Source: Paraburkholderia guartelaensis (GTDB taxonomy: Bacteria > Pseudomonadota > Gammaproteobacteria > Burkholderiales > Burkholderiaceae). Taken from it: a stretch of DNA of 64,000 bases. The notes under the pieces are model-generated. The model searched no databases. It was not told the DNA's origin and saw nothing but the letters and a program-made list of their open reading frames with translations. The translations under genes and the position numbers were made by a program. Below are positions 17,082-25,978 of this stretch, in pieces. The stretch is from the NCBI RefSeq assembly GCF_004353905.1, contig NZ_SMOD01000027.1, positions 1 to 64,000 on the forward strand, given 5' to 3'. Position 1 is the stretch's first letter, and each line of letters starts with the position of its first letter.

Positions 17082-18470
17082 ATGAATCTCAGTGCCCTTG
17101 ACTTGTCGAGGATACAGTTCGCGTTCACCGTTTCGTTCCACATTATCTTTCCAGCATTGAGTATTGGGCTGGCAAGTTTCATAGCGGTGCTCGAGGCCGC
17201 GTGGCTGCGGACAGGCAAGCCACACTATAAGCAGCTCTGCATCTACTGGTCGAAGATATTCGCCGTAGGATTTGGGATGGGCGTTGTATCCGGTGTGGTC
17301 ATGGCCTATCAGTTCGGTACGAATTGGGCCGGCTTTGCGGGATACGCAGGACCAGTTACGGGGCCGCTGCTTACCTATGAGGTAATGACGGCATTCTTTC
17401 TGGAGGCGGGTTTTCTCGGAATTGCGTTGTTTGGCTGGGATAAGGTTGGGCCGAAAGCTCATTTCGGAGCGACTGCGACGGTTGCTGTCGGTACGCTGAT
17501 TTCGGCATTCTGGATTCTAGCTTCAAATAGCTGGATGCAGACTCCACAGGGCATCGCAATTGAAAACGGTCACGTTGTCCCAGTGGATTGGTTCAAGATT
17601 ATTTTTAATCCGTCGTTTCCGTACCGACTTGCTCATATGGCGATGGCTGCGTTCCTGGTGGCAGCACTCGTTGTTGCGGCGGCTGGAGCCTGGCATCTCT
17701 TGAAGGGCCGCCGTGACCCAGCCATCAAGACGACGTTTTCGATGGCGCTGTGGCTGTTACTGATTCTCGCGCCGATTCAGGCGGTGATAGGTGATCAGCA
17801 CGGCCTCAACACCCGTAAATACCAGCCAGCTAAAATCGCTGCGATTGAGGGCCTCTGGGAGACAGAGACGGGAGGTACCTCGCTGAATTTGGTGGGTGTG
17901 CCCGACATGGACGCGGAAGTGACGCGCTATGCCGTTAAGATTCCTCACTTGGGAAGCCTGATTCTCACGCATAGTTGGACAGGCGAAATTCGCGGACTCA
18001 AGGAATTTCCAAAGGCCGATCGTCCAGATTCAACCGTCATTTTCTGGACATTCCGCATGATGGTTGGACTCGGCATGCTGATGATCCTGACGGCAGTGAT
18101 TGGCTTGGTGCTTAGGCTGCGTGGGCGTCTGTTCGAATGCAAATGGTTCCAGCGTCTTGTACTCGCTATGGGACCCGTTGGGTTCCTCGCGCTTATCGCG
18201 GGTTGGGTTACGACGGAGATGGGGCGACAGCCATGGGTGGTGTACGGGATGCTGCGGACATCAGATGCAGTTTCCCCGCTCAGTGCTCAGAGCGCAGGGC
18301 TGTCGCTAACAGCATTTGTCATCGTATATTTCCTGGTGTTCGGGACTGGGATCTATTACATCGTACGGCTCATCCAGAAAGGGCCCGAGTTGCCCAATGG
18401 GCCAAACCGCGTACTTTCATTTCCGGGCTTTGCGCGTGCCGGCCGTAGGCCACTCAATGCTGCTGAGTAA
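17082..18470 (+). CDS. cioA: Cyanide-insensitive bd-type quinol oxidase subunit I (CioA/CydA)
   Basis: 462 residues, nine predicted membrane helices. Heme ligands and quinol-loop residues are recognisable: His20 (VSFHIIFP), YRLAHMAMA (second His), and TTEMGRQPWVVYGMLRT (Met ligand). The Q-loop (GDQHGLNTRKYQPAKIAAIE, then GLWET) is short. With the short total length, this marks the CIO/CydA-short subfamily rather than E. coli cydA. It oxidises quinol and reduces O2 to water at the inner membrane and tolerates cyanide. GGGGAG precedes the start. The downstream order cioB then DUF2474 is the usual operon. It probably takes quinol made by the adjacent Lut and PoxB enzymes. Confidence 0.94.
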   Translation: MNLSALDLSRIQFAFTVSFHIIFPALSIGLASFIAVLEAAWLRTGKPHYKQLCIYWSKIFAVGFGMGVVSGVVMAYQFGTNWAGFAGYAGPVTGPLLTYEVMTAFFLEAGFLGIALFGWDKVGPKAHFGATATVAVGTLISAFWILASNSWMQTPQGIAIENGHVVPVDWFKIIFNPSFPYRLAHMAMAAFLVAALVVAAAGAWHLLKGRRDPAIKTTFSMALWLLLILAPIQAVIGDQHGLNTRKYQPAKIAAIEGLWETETGGTSLNLVGVPDMDAEVTRYAVKIPHLGSLILTHSWTGEIRGLKEFPKADRPDSTVIFWTFRMMVGLGMLMILTAVIGLVLRLRGRLFECKWFQRLVLAMGPVGFLALIAGWVTTEMGRQPWVVYGMLRTSDAVSPLSAQSAGLSLTAFVIVYFLVFGTGIYYIVRLIQKGPELPNGPNRVLSFPGFARAGRRPLNAAE

Positions 18471-18498
18471 CGCACCCACGGAAAACTAAGGAGTTGAA

Positions 18499-19497
18499 AT
18501 GGGCGTGACCATTGTATGGGCTGCAATCATAGCCTTTGGGCTATTCATGTACGTGCTGCTCGACGGGTTTGACCTCGGAATCGGGCTGATCTTTCCTTTT
18601 TTCCCGCGCGAGGAAGAGCGCGATATGATGATGCATGCGGTTGCCCCGGTTTGGGACGGTAACGAGACGTGGCTTGTCCTCGGTGGCGCCGCGCTGTACG
18701 GGGCATTTCCCGTGGTCTACGCTGTTGCGCTGTCGGCATTCTATTTGCCGATTGTCTTCATGCTCATCTGTTTGATATTTCGCGGTGTGTCTTTCGAAAT
18801 CCGCGGGAAGGCCACGCGAACAAAGAACGTTTGGAACCTGGCGTTCATATTGGGTTCTGCCGGCGCCGCGTTCTTCCAAGGTGTCATTTTGGGGGCCTAC
18901 CTGCACGGTATCCCGATGTCCGGCGGTAGTTTTAGCGGCGATGCGTTCTTCTGGTTACAGCCGTTCAGCCTAGTCACTGGCTTGGGGCTAATGGCGACTT
19001 ACGCTTTGCTGGGCGCTACGTATCTGGTAGCCAAGACGGAAGGCGATTTGCAGCGCAGGCTGCATAAGCTGGTTTGGCCCCTCACGCTCGTACTGCTGGT
19101 TTTCATTGCGGTTGTGTCGATCTGGACGCCTGCGACAGATTCCACCATTGCAACGCGCTGGTTCGATTCTGGGTTAATGTCACGCCTGATTCCGATCCCA
19201 TTTTTAGTCGCCATTGCTGCGGTTCTGATGTATCGATCCATCAAAAGGCGCTTGAATGTCGCACCATTTGTGATCGCCGTCGCACTTGTCTTGCTGGGCT
19301 ATATTGGGCTTCTAACCAGCATCTGGCCATATGCCATCCCGAATACCCTTACCCTGTCGGACGCCGCAGCGCCACGAGCAAGTCAGGTATTCGTGCTGGT
19401 CGGTGCTGTGATCATTCTGCCGATTATCATCACATACACGACTGCGGGGTATTGGGTATTTCGTGGAAAAGTCGAGAGGGGCGCCCAGTATCATTAG
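18499..19497 (+). CDS. cioB: Cyanide-insensitive bd-type quinol oxidase subunit II (CioB/CydB)
   Basis: 332 residues, eight membrane helices. Typical CydB landmarks include MYVLLDGFDLGIGLIFPF at the N-terminus, PVWDGNETWLVLGGAALYGAFP, ICLIFRGVSFEIRGKA, and the C-terminal SIWPYAIPNTLTL. It forms the heterodimer with CioA and binds no heme itself. The start has TAAGGAG seven bases ahead, and the gap from cioA is 28 bases, so the two are one operon. No CydDC exporter genes lie nearby. Confidence 0.94.
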   Translation: MGVTIVWAAIIAFGLFMYVLLDGFDLGIGLIFPFFPREEERDMMMHAVAPVWDGNETWLVLGGAALYGAFPVVYAVALSAFYLPIVFMLICLIFRGVSFEIRGKATRTKNVWNLAFILGSAGAAFFQGVILGAYLHGIPMSGGSFSGDAFFWLQPFSLVTGLGLMATYALLGATYLVAKTEGDLQRRLHKLVWPLTLVLLVFIAVVSIWTPATDSTIATRWFDSGLMSRLIPIPFLVAIAAVLMYRSIKRRLNVAPFVIAVALVLLGYIGLLTSIWPYAIPNTLTLSDAAAPRASQVFVLVGAVIILPIIITYTTAGYWVFRGKVERGAQYH

Positions 19498-19533
19498 GCC
19501 GAGCAGTCTTTTGCATCAATTTAGGAGGTTGGA

Positions 19534-19665
19534 ATGTCGACTACGCGGCATCAATTGATGCTTCGAAGAGCTTACTGGTGCGTTGTACTATGGGGGGCCG
19601 GCGTTGCTGGCGCAGGGCTTCTCGCGCTTCCATTTGAGCTGCTCGTCCGCGTTGCCATGCGGTAA
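19534..19665 (+). CDS. Small membrane protein of CIO operon (DUF2474-like)
   Basis: A 43-residue protein: ATG at 19534 preceded by TTAGGAGG, stop TAA at 19663-19665. It has a basic N-terminus (MSTTRHQLMLRRAYW), then one hydrophobic helix of about 20 residues (CVVLWGAGVAGAGLLAL) and a short basic tail. Small one-helix proteins of the DUF2474 family commonly follow cioAB and are thought to act like CydX/CydS, stabilising the oxidase. It is placed 36 bases after cioB on the same strand. Its family membership is inferred from size, position and hydrophobicity rather than a strong motif. Confidence 0.7.
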   Translation: MSTTRHQLMLRRAYWCVVLWGAGVAGAGLLALPFELLVRVAMR

Positions 19666-19825
19666 GCGGTTGATGCGGTGTGGTAGCGGATATGTTTGTT
19701 ATTTTATATGAATACGAAGTAACGACCACATGAAGACTACGCTCTGCAATGTCTTTAACATGTACCGCACCGCGCACTTGGCGTTACCGGAAACGTGGTC
19801 TGACTAGGGTCTGTGGAATCACACT

Positions 19826-21898
19826 ATGTTGAAGCTACATCGATTCCACATCGGGTCCACTGCTTTTGTTTGGGCTGTAGAGCGATTGCGGTTCCCTTGG
19901 ATGACTTCGCTGTCTTCGGTCGAGGTCAATCTATCGGAGGGCTTGAGGGCGGCTTGCGCTGCGACTGTTCTACTCCTTATTGGAGTAAGGATAAATAGCC
20001 CAGATTTTGCGTGGGCCGCAATAGGGGCGTTTTGGACGTGCCTTGCAGACGCAGCAGGGTCCCCGGCTCGGAGATTGGCGTCGATGGGAAGCTTTGCGGT
20101 GTTGTCGACCGCTGTGGGAGGAGCAACGGCCTTTGCATCGGATCTAGGCACCGTAAGTGCGGCGATTGCGATTGCGTTGTTCGTTTTTTTCGCCGGACTT
20201 TCGATTATCTTCTCCGCACCTGCCTATCAGGTGGCCATTCTCGCCGCGACTGCTTGCGTTGTCATGGTCGACCACCCGGCTTTTCGTGCGGGCGACGGGT
20301 TTCATTTTTTGTTCATTTACCTGACGGGCTGCTGCTTTGCACTCTTGCTTAGCTTTACTGTTTGGAGAATTCACCCATTTGCCCCTGCACGTTTAGCTAC
20401 AAAGATTGTATACGGTCGCCTTGCTGAATTGGCCAGAGGCAATGCTCGGCTGCTGGCAGCTGCTAACTTTGATGCGGAAAAGTGGGCGCGTTGTACGGCG
20501 GAAAAGCGCATGTTGGTGAGAAACGCCATCGAGTCCGCGCGGAAATCCCTTGTCCGTATACCTCGCTCGAAAAGCGACGGTCGGCAATTGTTCAGTGATT
20601 TGTCGTTCGCAATTGAAGACGCGGAAGGGATCTTTGAATACTTGCTAGCTGTGTCTCACATGACCGAGCAGTCGTCGTTGGCACAGTTGAACCGGGACAG
20701 ATCTGCCCGAGTTTTGACGGCTATGTCGGATCTGCTCGGTCGAATAGGGGACGTGTTGTCCGAACCGCCGGTTGCTTACCCGGTACCACTGAGGCGACGC
20801 CTCTCGCGGCTTTCCGCTTACCTGAAAGAGCCAGCAATGGGTCGACTTTCGTTCGAACGACCTCCAGTAGATACGGGGACGATTGCGCACACCGTGAAGA
20901 ACGGCGGGTCATGGCTGGGAGCTGGGGTGCACGTTGTCCGCGAGGCGCTCCAGAAGCTACAAAGGAATTTGACTGCCGATTCCAGTGGCGTTCGCCATGC
21001 CATTCGGCTTGCGACAGCTACCACCGGGGCGTTTCTGGTCATACGAATTTTGCACTTACCGTACGGATATTGGGCAACTATGGCAACGCTGCTTGTTATG
21101 CAACCTTCAGTCGGCACGACATGGCCGCGGGGTATTGAACGTGCAGTCGGATCGACTGTGGGTGCTGCAATTGCGATCGTCATCGGCTATGTCGCCAGTA
21201 CACGCTGGGAGCTCTCCTTAGCAGTGTTTCCGCTCACGTGTCTTGCAATGTCGATGCGTAAGGTGAGCTATGGTCTGTTTGTTGTATTTTTGACTCCCGC
21301 ATTCGTACTGGTTGCCGACCTGGCTTCGCCTGACACCGGTCTCTTTAACTCTTTGGCGAGACTTGGAGACAATGTTCTTGGTGTAGTACTTGCCGTTCTC
21401 GCATCTACATTGCTGTGGCCGAAACGGAGCACGAATGAACTTGATATAGCGGTGACTGATGCTGTTCGGGCAAATATGAAGTACCTCGTGATGTGTTTGC
21501 AGGGAGCAGGAGCCTCTGACGCTGAGTGCGAGCAGGCCCGTCGCGGAGCCGGACTTTCAAGCAACGTCTTGGAGCAAGTCTATAAACTGGCTCGCTTCGA
21601 GCAGTGGAGTTTCGCGAAACGAGTGAACGACGTCGAGAAGGTGAGTAGCATCCTGCGGAGCATGGCAGGCGCAGCGAGCCGCTTTCGGGTGGCGATGCCG
21701 GGCCGAGCCCCCGATCAACAGCTGGTGTTGTGGATACTTGCTGCTGCGGAGAATGCGGGCACGGCAGGGCAAAGTATATCGCTTCCACTGGCACCATCAA
21801 TACTTCGTTCTGTTCAACTTTCAGCACTGGAACTGAATGTAGTGCATCAAATGAAGCGCCTAGACGACCTGCTTGCGCGCTTGTCGTTTGTTCAGTAG
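19826..21898 (+). CDS. FUSC-family (AaeB-like) membrane exporter
   Basis: 690 residues organised as two similar halves: an N-terminal block of about six helices (residues about 40-190), a soluble middle with coiled segments, a second helix block (about 390-520, LHLPYGYWATMATLLVMQPS), and a soluble C-terminus. PYGYWA..T.L.V.QPS and TWPRGIERAVGSTVGA are the FUSC signature. Members export aromatic carboxylates (AaeB) or fusaric acid; the substrate here is unknown, and with lactate/acetate genes around, weak-acid export is one option. The start at 19826 is the first ATG; an alternative is Met 19901. The 160 bases upstream are gene-free. Low GC like the cio genes. Confidence 0.87.
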   Translation: MLKLHRFHIGSTAFVWAVERLRFPWMTSLSSVEVNLSEGLRAACAATVLLLIGVRINSPDFAWAAIGAFWTCLADAAGSPARRLASMGSFAVLSTAVGGATAFASDLGTVSAAIAIALFVFFAGLSIIFSAPAYQVAILAATACVVMVDHPAFRAGDGFHFLFIYLTGCCFALLLSFTVWRIHPFAPARLATKIVYGRLAELARGNARLLAAANFDAEKWARCTAEKRMLVRNAIESARKSLVRIPRSKSDGRQLFSDLSFAIEDAEGIFEYLLAVSHMTEQSSLAQLNRDRSARVLTAMSDLLGRIGDVLSEPPVAYPVPLRRRLSRLSAYLKEPAMGRLSFERPPVDTGTIAHTVKNGGSWLGAGVHVVREALQKLQRNLTADSSGVRHAIRLATATTGAFLVIRILHLPYGYWATMATLLVMQPSVGTTWPRGIERAVGSTVGAAIAIVIGYVASTRWELSLAVFPLTCLAMSMRKVSYGLFVVFLTPAFVLVADLASPDTGLFNSLARLGDNVLGVVLAVLASTLLWPKRSTNELDIAVTDAVRANMKYLVMCLQGAGASDAECEQARRGAGLSSNVLEQVYKLARFEQWSFAKRVNDVEKVSSILRSMAGAASRFRVAMPGRAPDQQLVLWILAAAENAGTAGQSISLPLAPSILRSVQLSALELNVVHQMKRLDDLLARLSFVQ

Positions 21899-22434
21899 AT
21901 CGCGATAAGAAAAACGTAGGTAGTGCGATCCTAGGGTTGGGAGTGGTTGACTCGAATTGGGAGAAACGCTATCTACCGCAACTGACCGAAATGCGGGCCT
22001 CAGTGCGGCCCGGTCCACCAAGCATGCTCCCAGTCGGACCGGCCCACCGATCTGCCGTCCTTCGGGCGTTGGATCAAGCTCCGGTAACGGCCATTCAACG
22101 GGCCCAGGATCGAGTGGCAGAGAAAGGGTGACTTCGGTCACCCACATCGGGCGGCAATCGGGCCAGGAACGGCCCTTTGCGCGTGCCACTTAGCGGTCGC
22201 TCCAGCGTCCGTTTTGCTGTCGGAAGCAGTCATGGGGTCCATGGCGAATACTACGTCCCGGAAACGGCGTAGGTTATCGGCGTTCCCTGCCGACAGGGGC
22301 TTGGACTACTGTGGTATAGCCTGGAGGTATGCCGGCTTCGGGATTGGTCGATGCAGTTTCTGACGCTCGGCATTTGGCCGTTTGTTATCTTCCTGAGCGG
22401 TGGTCCGCTGACGCGCGCAACGCGCCTGGTCTTC
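21899..22434. other. Gene-poor stretch with unidentified conserved-looking segment
   Basis: No assured gene is present. A minus-strand frame (21860-22189) reads CRPMWVTEVTLSLPLDPGPV and looks protein-like, but it overlaps the FUSC stop region and lacks a clear start or Shine-Dalgarno sequence. A perfect hairpin, GGGTGAC-TTCG-GTCACCC (22126-22143), has a stable UUCG loop but no T-tract. The segment may be a fragment of another mobile or repeated sequence. Confidence 0.35.
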
Positions 22435-22600
22435 GACACGATTACGCCGGAGGGCCTTTCCCATCGCTCGGTTGTCTACGTCATTGGCGCTCTGGACGCC
22501 GCTGAGCGTCTGATACAGCGCGACGCGGAGCGAATATAGGTCGCTGCGCGAATCGACTTCTACCTCGCCGAATACGGGTATTCAATGCGTGGGGTCAGGG
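22435..22600 (-). pseudogene. Decayed fragment of a kinase/AAA/histidine-kinase gene
   Basis: Minus strand 22558-22500 translates to VDSRSDLYSLRVALYQTLSG, matching IDARSDLYALGVTLYQMLTG of the giant kinase (residues about 191-210, after the APE motif). Frames on either side are broken. This is a second, more diverged relative of the giant kinase than the fragment at 25979-26340. Confidence 0.6.
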
Positions 22601-22654
22601 TATCGTCTCTCGCTTCTTTGACCAGAACTGATCCGAGGTGATCGGTCGCGACTA

Positions 22655-22700
22655 CCACCAAGGTCTAGTTTTTTTCCCATTGCCGGTCCGGTAACCTGAG
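22655..22700. repeat. Short direct repeat, right copy
   Basis: ACTACCACCAAGGTCTAG followed by TTTTCCCATTGCCGGTCCG resembles 14072-14118 in the same orientation. It lies between the FUSC gene and poxB. It could mark the end of the inserted lut-cio-FUSC segment. Confidence 0.4.
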
Positions 22701-22934
22701 CGCCAATCATCGAACGACGTTATCCCTCTCAAACCGGGCCGCGTGTGGGTGCTTTGGGAGGTGGGGGCTCCGGTCGACGATGCGCATGCGCCAATCGCCG
22801 AGCGTGCGTACCCGTGGGCCGGGCACGCGTTCGCTACGTATTCTGGTCCTTGCGCCGCGGTTCGATCACGGAATCCTGGCTGGCCGAAAGCCGGGGCATG
22901 GTCGACATATGTTCAACTTCATTGGAGAAATGAA

Positions 22935-24659
22935 ATGACAAGGATTGCTTCCGACTACATGGTTGATGCGCTTGTGAAAGCGGGAGTCAAGCGCGTGTAT
23001 GGAGTCGTCGGAGACTCGCTAAACGGATTCACCGATTCCTTGCGTCGGGATGGCTCAATTGAATGGGTCCATATGCGACACGAGGAAAGCGCGGCTTTCG
23101 CCGCTGGCGCCGAGGCTCATCTGACAGGAGAGCTCGCCGTATGCTGTGGCAGCTGCGGCCCCGGTAACCTGCATCTCATCAATGGGTTGTTCGATTGCCA
23201 TCGCAGCGGTGTCCCGGTTCTCGCTATCGCGGCGCACATCCCAAGCACGGAAATCGGCATCGACTACTTCCAGGCGACGCATCCCGAAGTGCTTTTCAAG
23301 GAGTGCAGTCACTACGTCGAACTCGTGTCGAGCCCGGAGCAGCTCCCGCAGATTCTCAACCGCGCCATGCGCGCGGCAATCGGGCGAAAAGGCGTGGCGG
23401 TCGTCGTCGTCCCGGGCAACGTCGCGCTCGCCCCGCTTGCCGCACCTGCGCCTAACTGGATTGCACCAGCGGCGCCGTCGCTGGTTCGCCCACCGCTCGC
23501 CGAAGTCGACAAGCTGGCGGAGATGCTGAACGAGTCATCGCGAGTGGCACTGCTATGTGGCGCGGGTTGCAAGGATTCGCACACGGAAGTCATCGAGCTC
23601 GCGCGCAAGCTCAAGGCCCCCATCGTGCACGCATTGCGTGGCAAGGAATACATCGAGTACGACAATCCGTTTGACGTGGGGATGACCGGGCTCATCGGAT
23701 TCACGTCGGGCTACGCGGCGATGACGAGTTGCGACATGCTGCTGATGCTGGGTACCGATTTCCCATATCGCCAGTTTTACCCGGAAGGGGCGGCGATCGC
23801 GCAGATCGATATCCGTCCGGAGACGCTCGGAAACCGGTGTCCGATCGACCTTGGCGTGTTGGGAACCGTCAAGGATACGCTCGGCGCTCTGCTGCCCATG
23901 ATCGAGGAGAAAACCGACGCCGCCTTCCTCAATAGCGCGCTCGAAGATTATCAAAAGGCTCGGAGAAGCCTGGACGGACTGGCGGCACCGGAAGCGGGCA
24001 GCGACACCATCCACCCACAATACGTGACGCGGCTGGTCAGCGAACTGGCGGATGACGACGCCATCTTCGCCTGCGATGTCGGCACCCCCGTCGCATGGGC
24101 TGCCCGATACCTGAAGATGAACGGCAAGCGACGTCTGATCGGGTCGTTCAACCACGGCTCGATGGCCAACTCGCTCTTGCATACCATTGGCGCCCAGGCC
24201 GCTTTCCCGGACCGGCAAGTGATCTCGCTGTCCGGTGACGGCGGGTTCACGATGATGATGGGGGAGTTCCTGACGCTCGTTCAGGCGGGATTGCCGGTCA
24301 AGGTCGTCGTGCTCAACAACGGCACGCTGGGTTTCGTGGAAATGGAGATGAAGGCCAGCGGCTTCGTCGATACGGGATGCGACCTGAAGAACCCAAACTT
24401 CGCCGCGATGGCCAACGCCATGGGCGTCAAGGGCGTGCGCGTCGAGCATCCCGGGGAACTGGAGGACGCCCTGCGTTCTGCATTCGCACACCCAGGCCCG
24501 GCGCTGGTTGACGTGGTCAGTGCGCGCCAGGAGCTGGTGATGCCGCCCACGACCACCGCCGACCAGGCATACAAGTTTGGTCTGTTCATGCTCCGCGCTG
24601 TCATGGATGGCCGTGGGCACGAGCTTGTCGACCTCGCCAAGGTCAATCTGTTCCGGTAA
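22935..24659 (+). CDS. poxB: Pyruvate dehydrogenase (quinone)/pyruvate oxidase PoxB-like
   Basis: 574 residues with the three thiamine-diphosphate-enzyme domains. The PYR domain has catalytic Glu50 in MRHEESAAFAAGAEA. The middle FAD-binding domain contains CGAGCKDSHTEVIELA and YRQFYPEGAAIAQIDIRPE. The PP domain has the ThDP/Mg motif SGDGGFTMMMGEFLTLV running to VVLNNGTLG. Family chemistry: pyruvate to acetate and CO2, with electrons to ubiquinone at the membrane. A C-terminal lipid-binding tail is plausible. The start at 22935 (GGAGAA upstream) is where family homology begins; the longer frame adds a non-homologous leader. GC is clearly higher than in the lut-cio genes. A transporter gene follows after 37 bases. 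Other ThDP enzymes (sulfoacetaldehyde or acetolactate synthase) are less likely. Confidence 0.85.
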   Translation: MTRIASDYMVDALVKAGVKRVYGVVGDSLNGFTDSLRRDGSIEWVHMRHEESAAFAAGAEAHLTGELAVCCGSCGPGNLHLINGLFDCHRSGVPVLAIAAHIPSTEIGIDYFQATHPEVLFKECSHYVELVSSPEQLPQILNRAMRAAIGRKGVAVVVVPGNVALAPLAAPAPNWIAPAAPSLVRPPLAEVDKLAEMLNESSRVALLCGAGCKDSHTEVIELARKLKAPIVHALRGKEYIEYDNPFDVGMTGLIGFTSGYAAMTSCDMLLMLGTDFPYRQFYPEGAAIAQIDIRPETLGNRCPIDLGVLGTVKDTLGALLPMIEEKTDAAFLNSALEDYQKARRSLDGLAAPEAGSDTIHPQYVTRLVSELADDDAIFACDVGTPVAWAARYLKMNGKRRLIGSFNHGSMANSLLHTIGAQAAFPDRQVISLSGDGGFTMMMGEFLTLVQAGLPVKVVVLNNGTLGFVEMEMKASGFVDTGCDLKNPNFAAMANAMGVKGVRVEHPGELEDALRSAFAHPGPALVDVVSARQELVMPPTTTADQAYKFGLFMLRAVMDGRGHELVDLAKVNLFR

Positions 24660-24696
24660 GCCGGTAGCGGTCAACCTATTCCAAGGAGAATGAGCG

Positions 24697-25971
24697 ATGT
24701 CCAGTAACGTGGCAAGCACGCCCGCTTCGACACGCGGCATTGAGACCGTGCATATCGGTTTTGTCATTGCGTGGTTCTTGTGCGCGGTCTTCTACTTCAT
24801 GCAGTATGCGTTGCGTTCCGCGCCGAGCGTCATGATGCCCGAGCTGAGCTCGGCGTTCGCTCGCGATGTCGTCGGTGTCAGCGTGGTCGTCGGCCTTTTC
24901 TACTACAGCTATTCGCTGTGTTCGATCGTCGTCGGCGCGGCGCTTGACCGGCTCGGCGGCAAGGCGGTCATTCCCGGTGGCATCGTCCTGGTCGCGGCCG
25001 GGGCGGCCCTGTTTGGACTCGGCAGCGTGGAAGGCGCGCAGATCGGCCGCCTGTTGCAAGGGGCGGGCTCGTCGTGCGCGTTTATCGGCGCCGCATACCT
25101 GGCCACGCGCGGCTTCCCGCCACGATATCTCGCGACGGCCATTGGCTTTACTCAGTGTTTTGGCATGCTCGGCGGCGCTGCGGGGCAGTTCGCCGTCGGG
25201 CGGCTGATTCACAGCGTGATCAGTTGGCAGCAGTTCTGGTGGATGTCGGGCATCGGGATCTTTGTGATTGCGGTCCTGATGTTTGCGGCGACACCGAAAG
25301 AACAGGGCGACACGGCTGCAAGCCAGGGTTCGTGGCTGACCATGTTCGCGCCATACAAGGAGGTGCTTTCCAATCCGCAGTCGTACCTTTGCGGCTTCTG
25401 CGCCGGCTTGCTGTTCTTGCCCACGACGATTGGCGACATGATCTGGGGCATACCGTTCTTGCACAATGGCCTCCACGTCAGCTACGCCGAGGCTGTCAAC
25501 CGTGCCAGTATGGTACCGCTCGGCTGGGTCATCGGCTGCCCGCTACTGGGCTATCTGGCAGACCATCTTGGCCGCCGAAAGCCCGTACTGATCGGCGGCG
25601 CGCTCCTGATGCTCGTGTCGTGCGCCGGCATTTTCTTCCTGCCTGCCGGCGTGGCGCCGCCGTACGTGCTCGGCCTGTTGCTCGGGATTGGGTCGGGCGC
25701 CGCCATGCTGCCCTACACGGTGATCAAGGAGGTCAATTCGGACAAGGTGAAGGGCAGCGCGAACGGCGCGATCAACTTCCTCGTGTTCACCTTCAGTGCC
25801 TGCCTGACGCCCCTGTATGGCAAGTTGCTCGGCCATATTGCGCGCGGCGGCGCAATGGACATGGCCGTGTTTCGCGGTGCGGGCGCGTGGCTGCTAGGCG
25901 GTATCGCGATCGCGATCGTCCTTGCGTTTTTCCTGCGCGAAACTGGACCACGAGGCCGTGCCGCCGGATGA
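24697..25971 (+). CDS. MFS transporter
   Basis: 424 residues, 12 predicted helices in two six-helix bundles. The inter-helix loop motif LDRLGGKAVIPGG after helix 2 and its repeat LADHLGRRKPVLIGG after helix 8 are the classic MFS loop signatures. AAGGAG lies just ahead of the start. It is in the same orientation as poxB and closely spaced, so the two are probably co-transcribed and it may carry pyruvate, acetate or another small acid. The sequence alone does not give a substrate. The stop is only a few bases from a truncated kinase fragment, so a rearrangement point lies directly downstream. Confidence 0.85.
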   Translation: MSSNVASTPASTRGIETVHIGFVIAWFLCAVFYFMQYALRSAPSVMMPELSSAFARDVVGVSVVVGLFYYSYSLCSIVVGAALDRLGGKAVIPGGIVLVAAGAALFGLGSVEGAQIGRLLQGAGSSCAFIGAAYLATRGFPPRYLATAIGFTQCFGMLGGAAGQFAVGRLIHSVISWQQFWWMSGIGIFVIAVLMFAATPKEQGDTAASQGSWLTMFAPYKEVLSNPQSYLCGFCAGLLFLPTTIGDMIWGIPFLHNGLHVSYAEAVNRASMVPLGWVIGCPLLGYLADHLGRRKPVLIGGALLMLVSCAGIFFLPAGVAPPYVLGLLLGIGSGAAMLPYTVIKEVNSDKVKGSANGAINFLVFTFSACLTPLYGKLLGHIARGGAMDMAVFRGAGAWLLGGIAIAIVLAFFLRETGPRGRAAG

Positions 25972-25978
25972 GGTTCGA

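Noticed and set aside
22126..22143. Intrinsic terminator for the FUSC gene
   Set aside because: A perfect hairpin, but no T-tract, and 228 bases from the stop.
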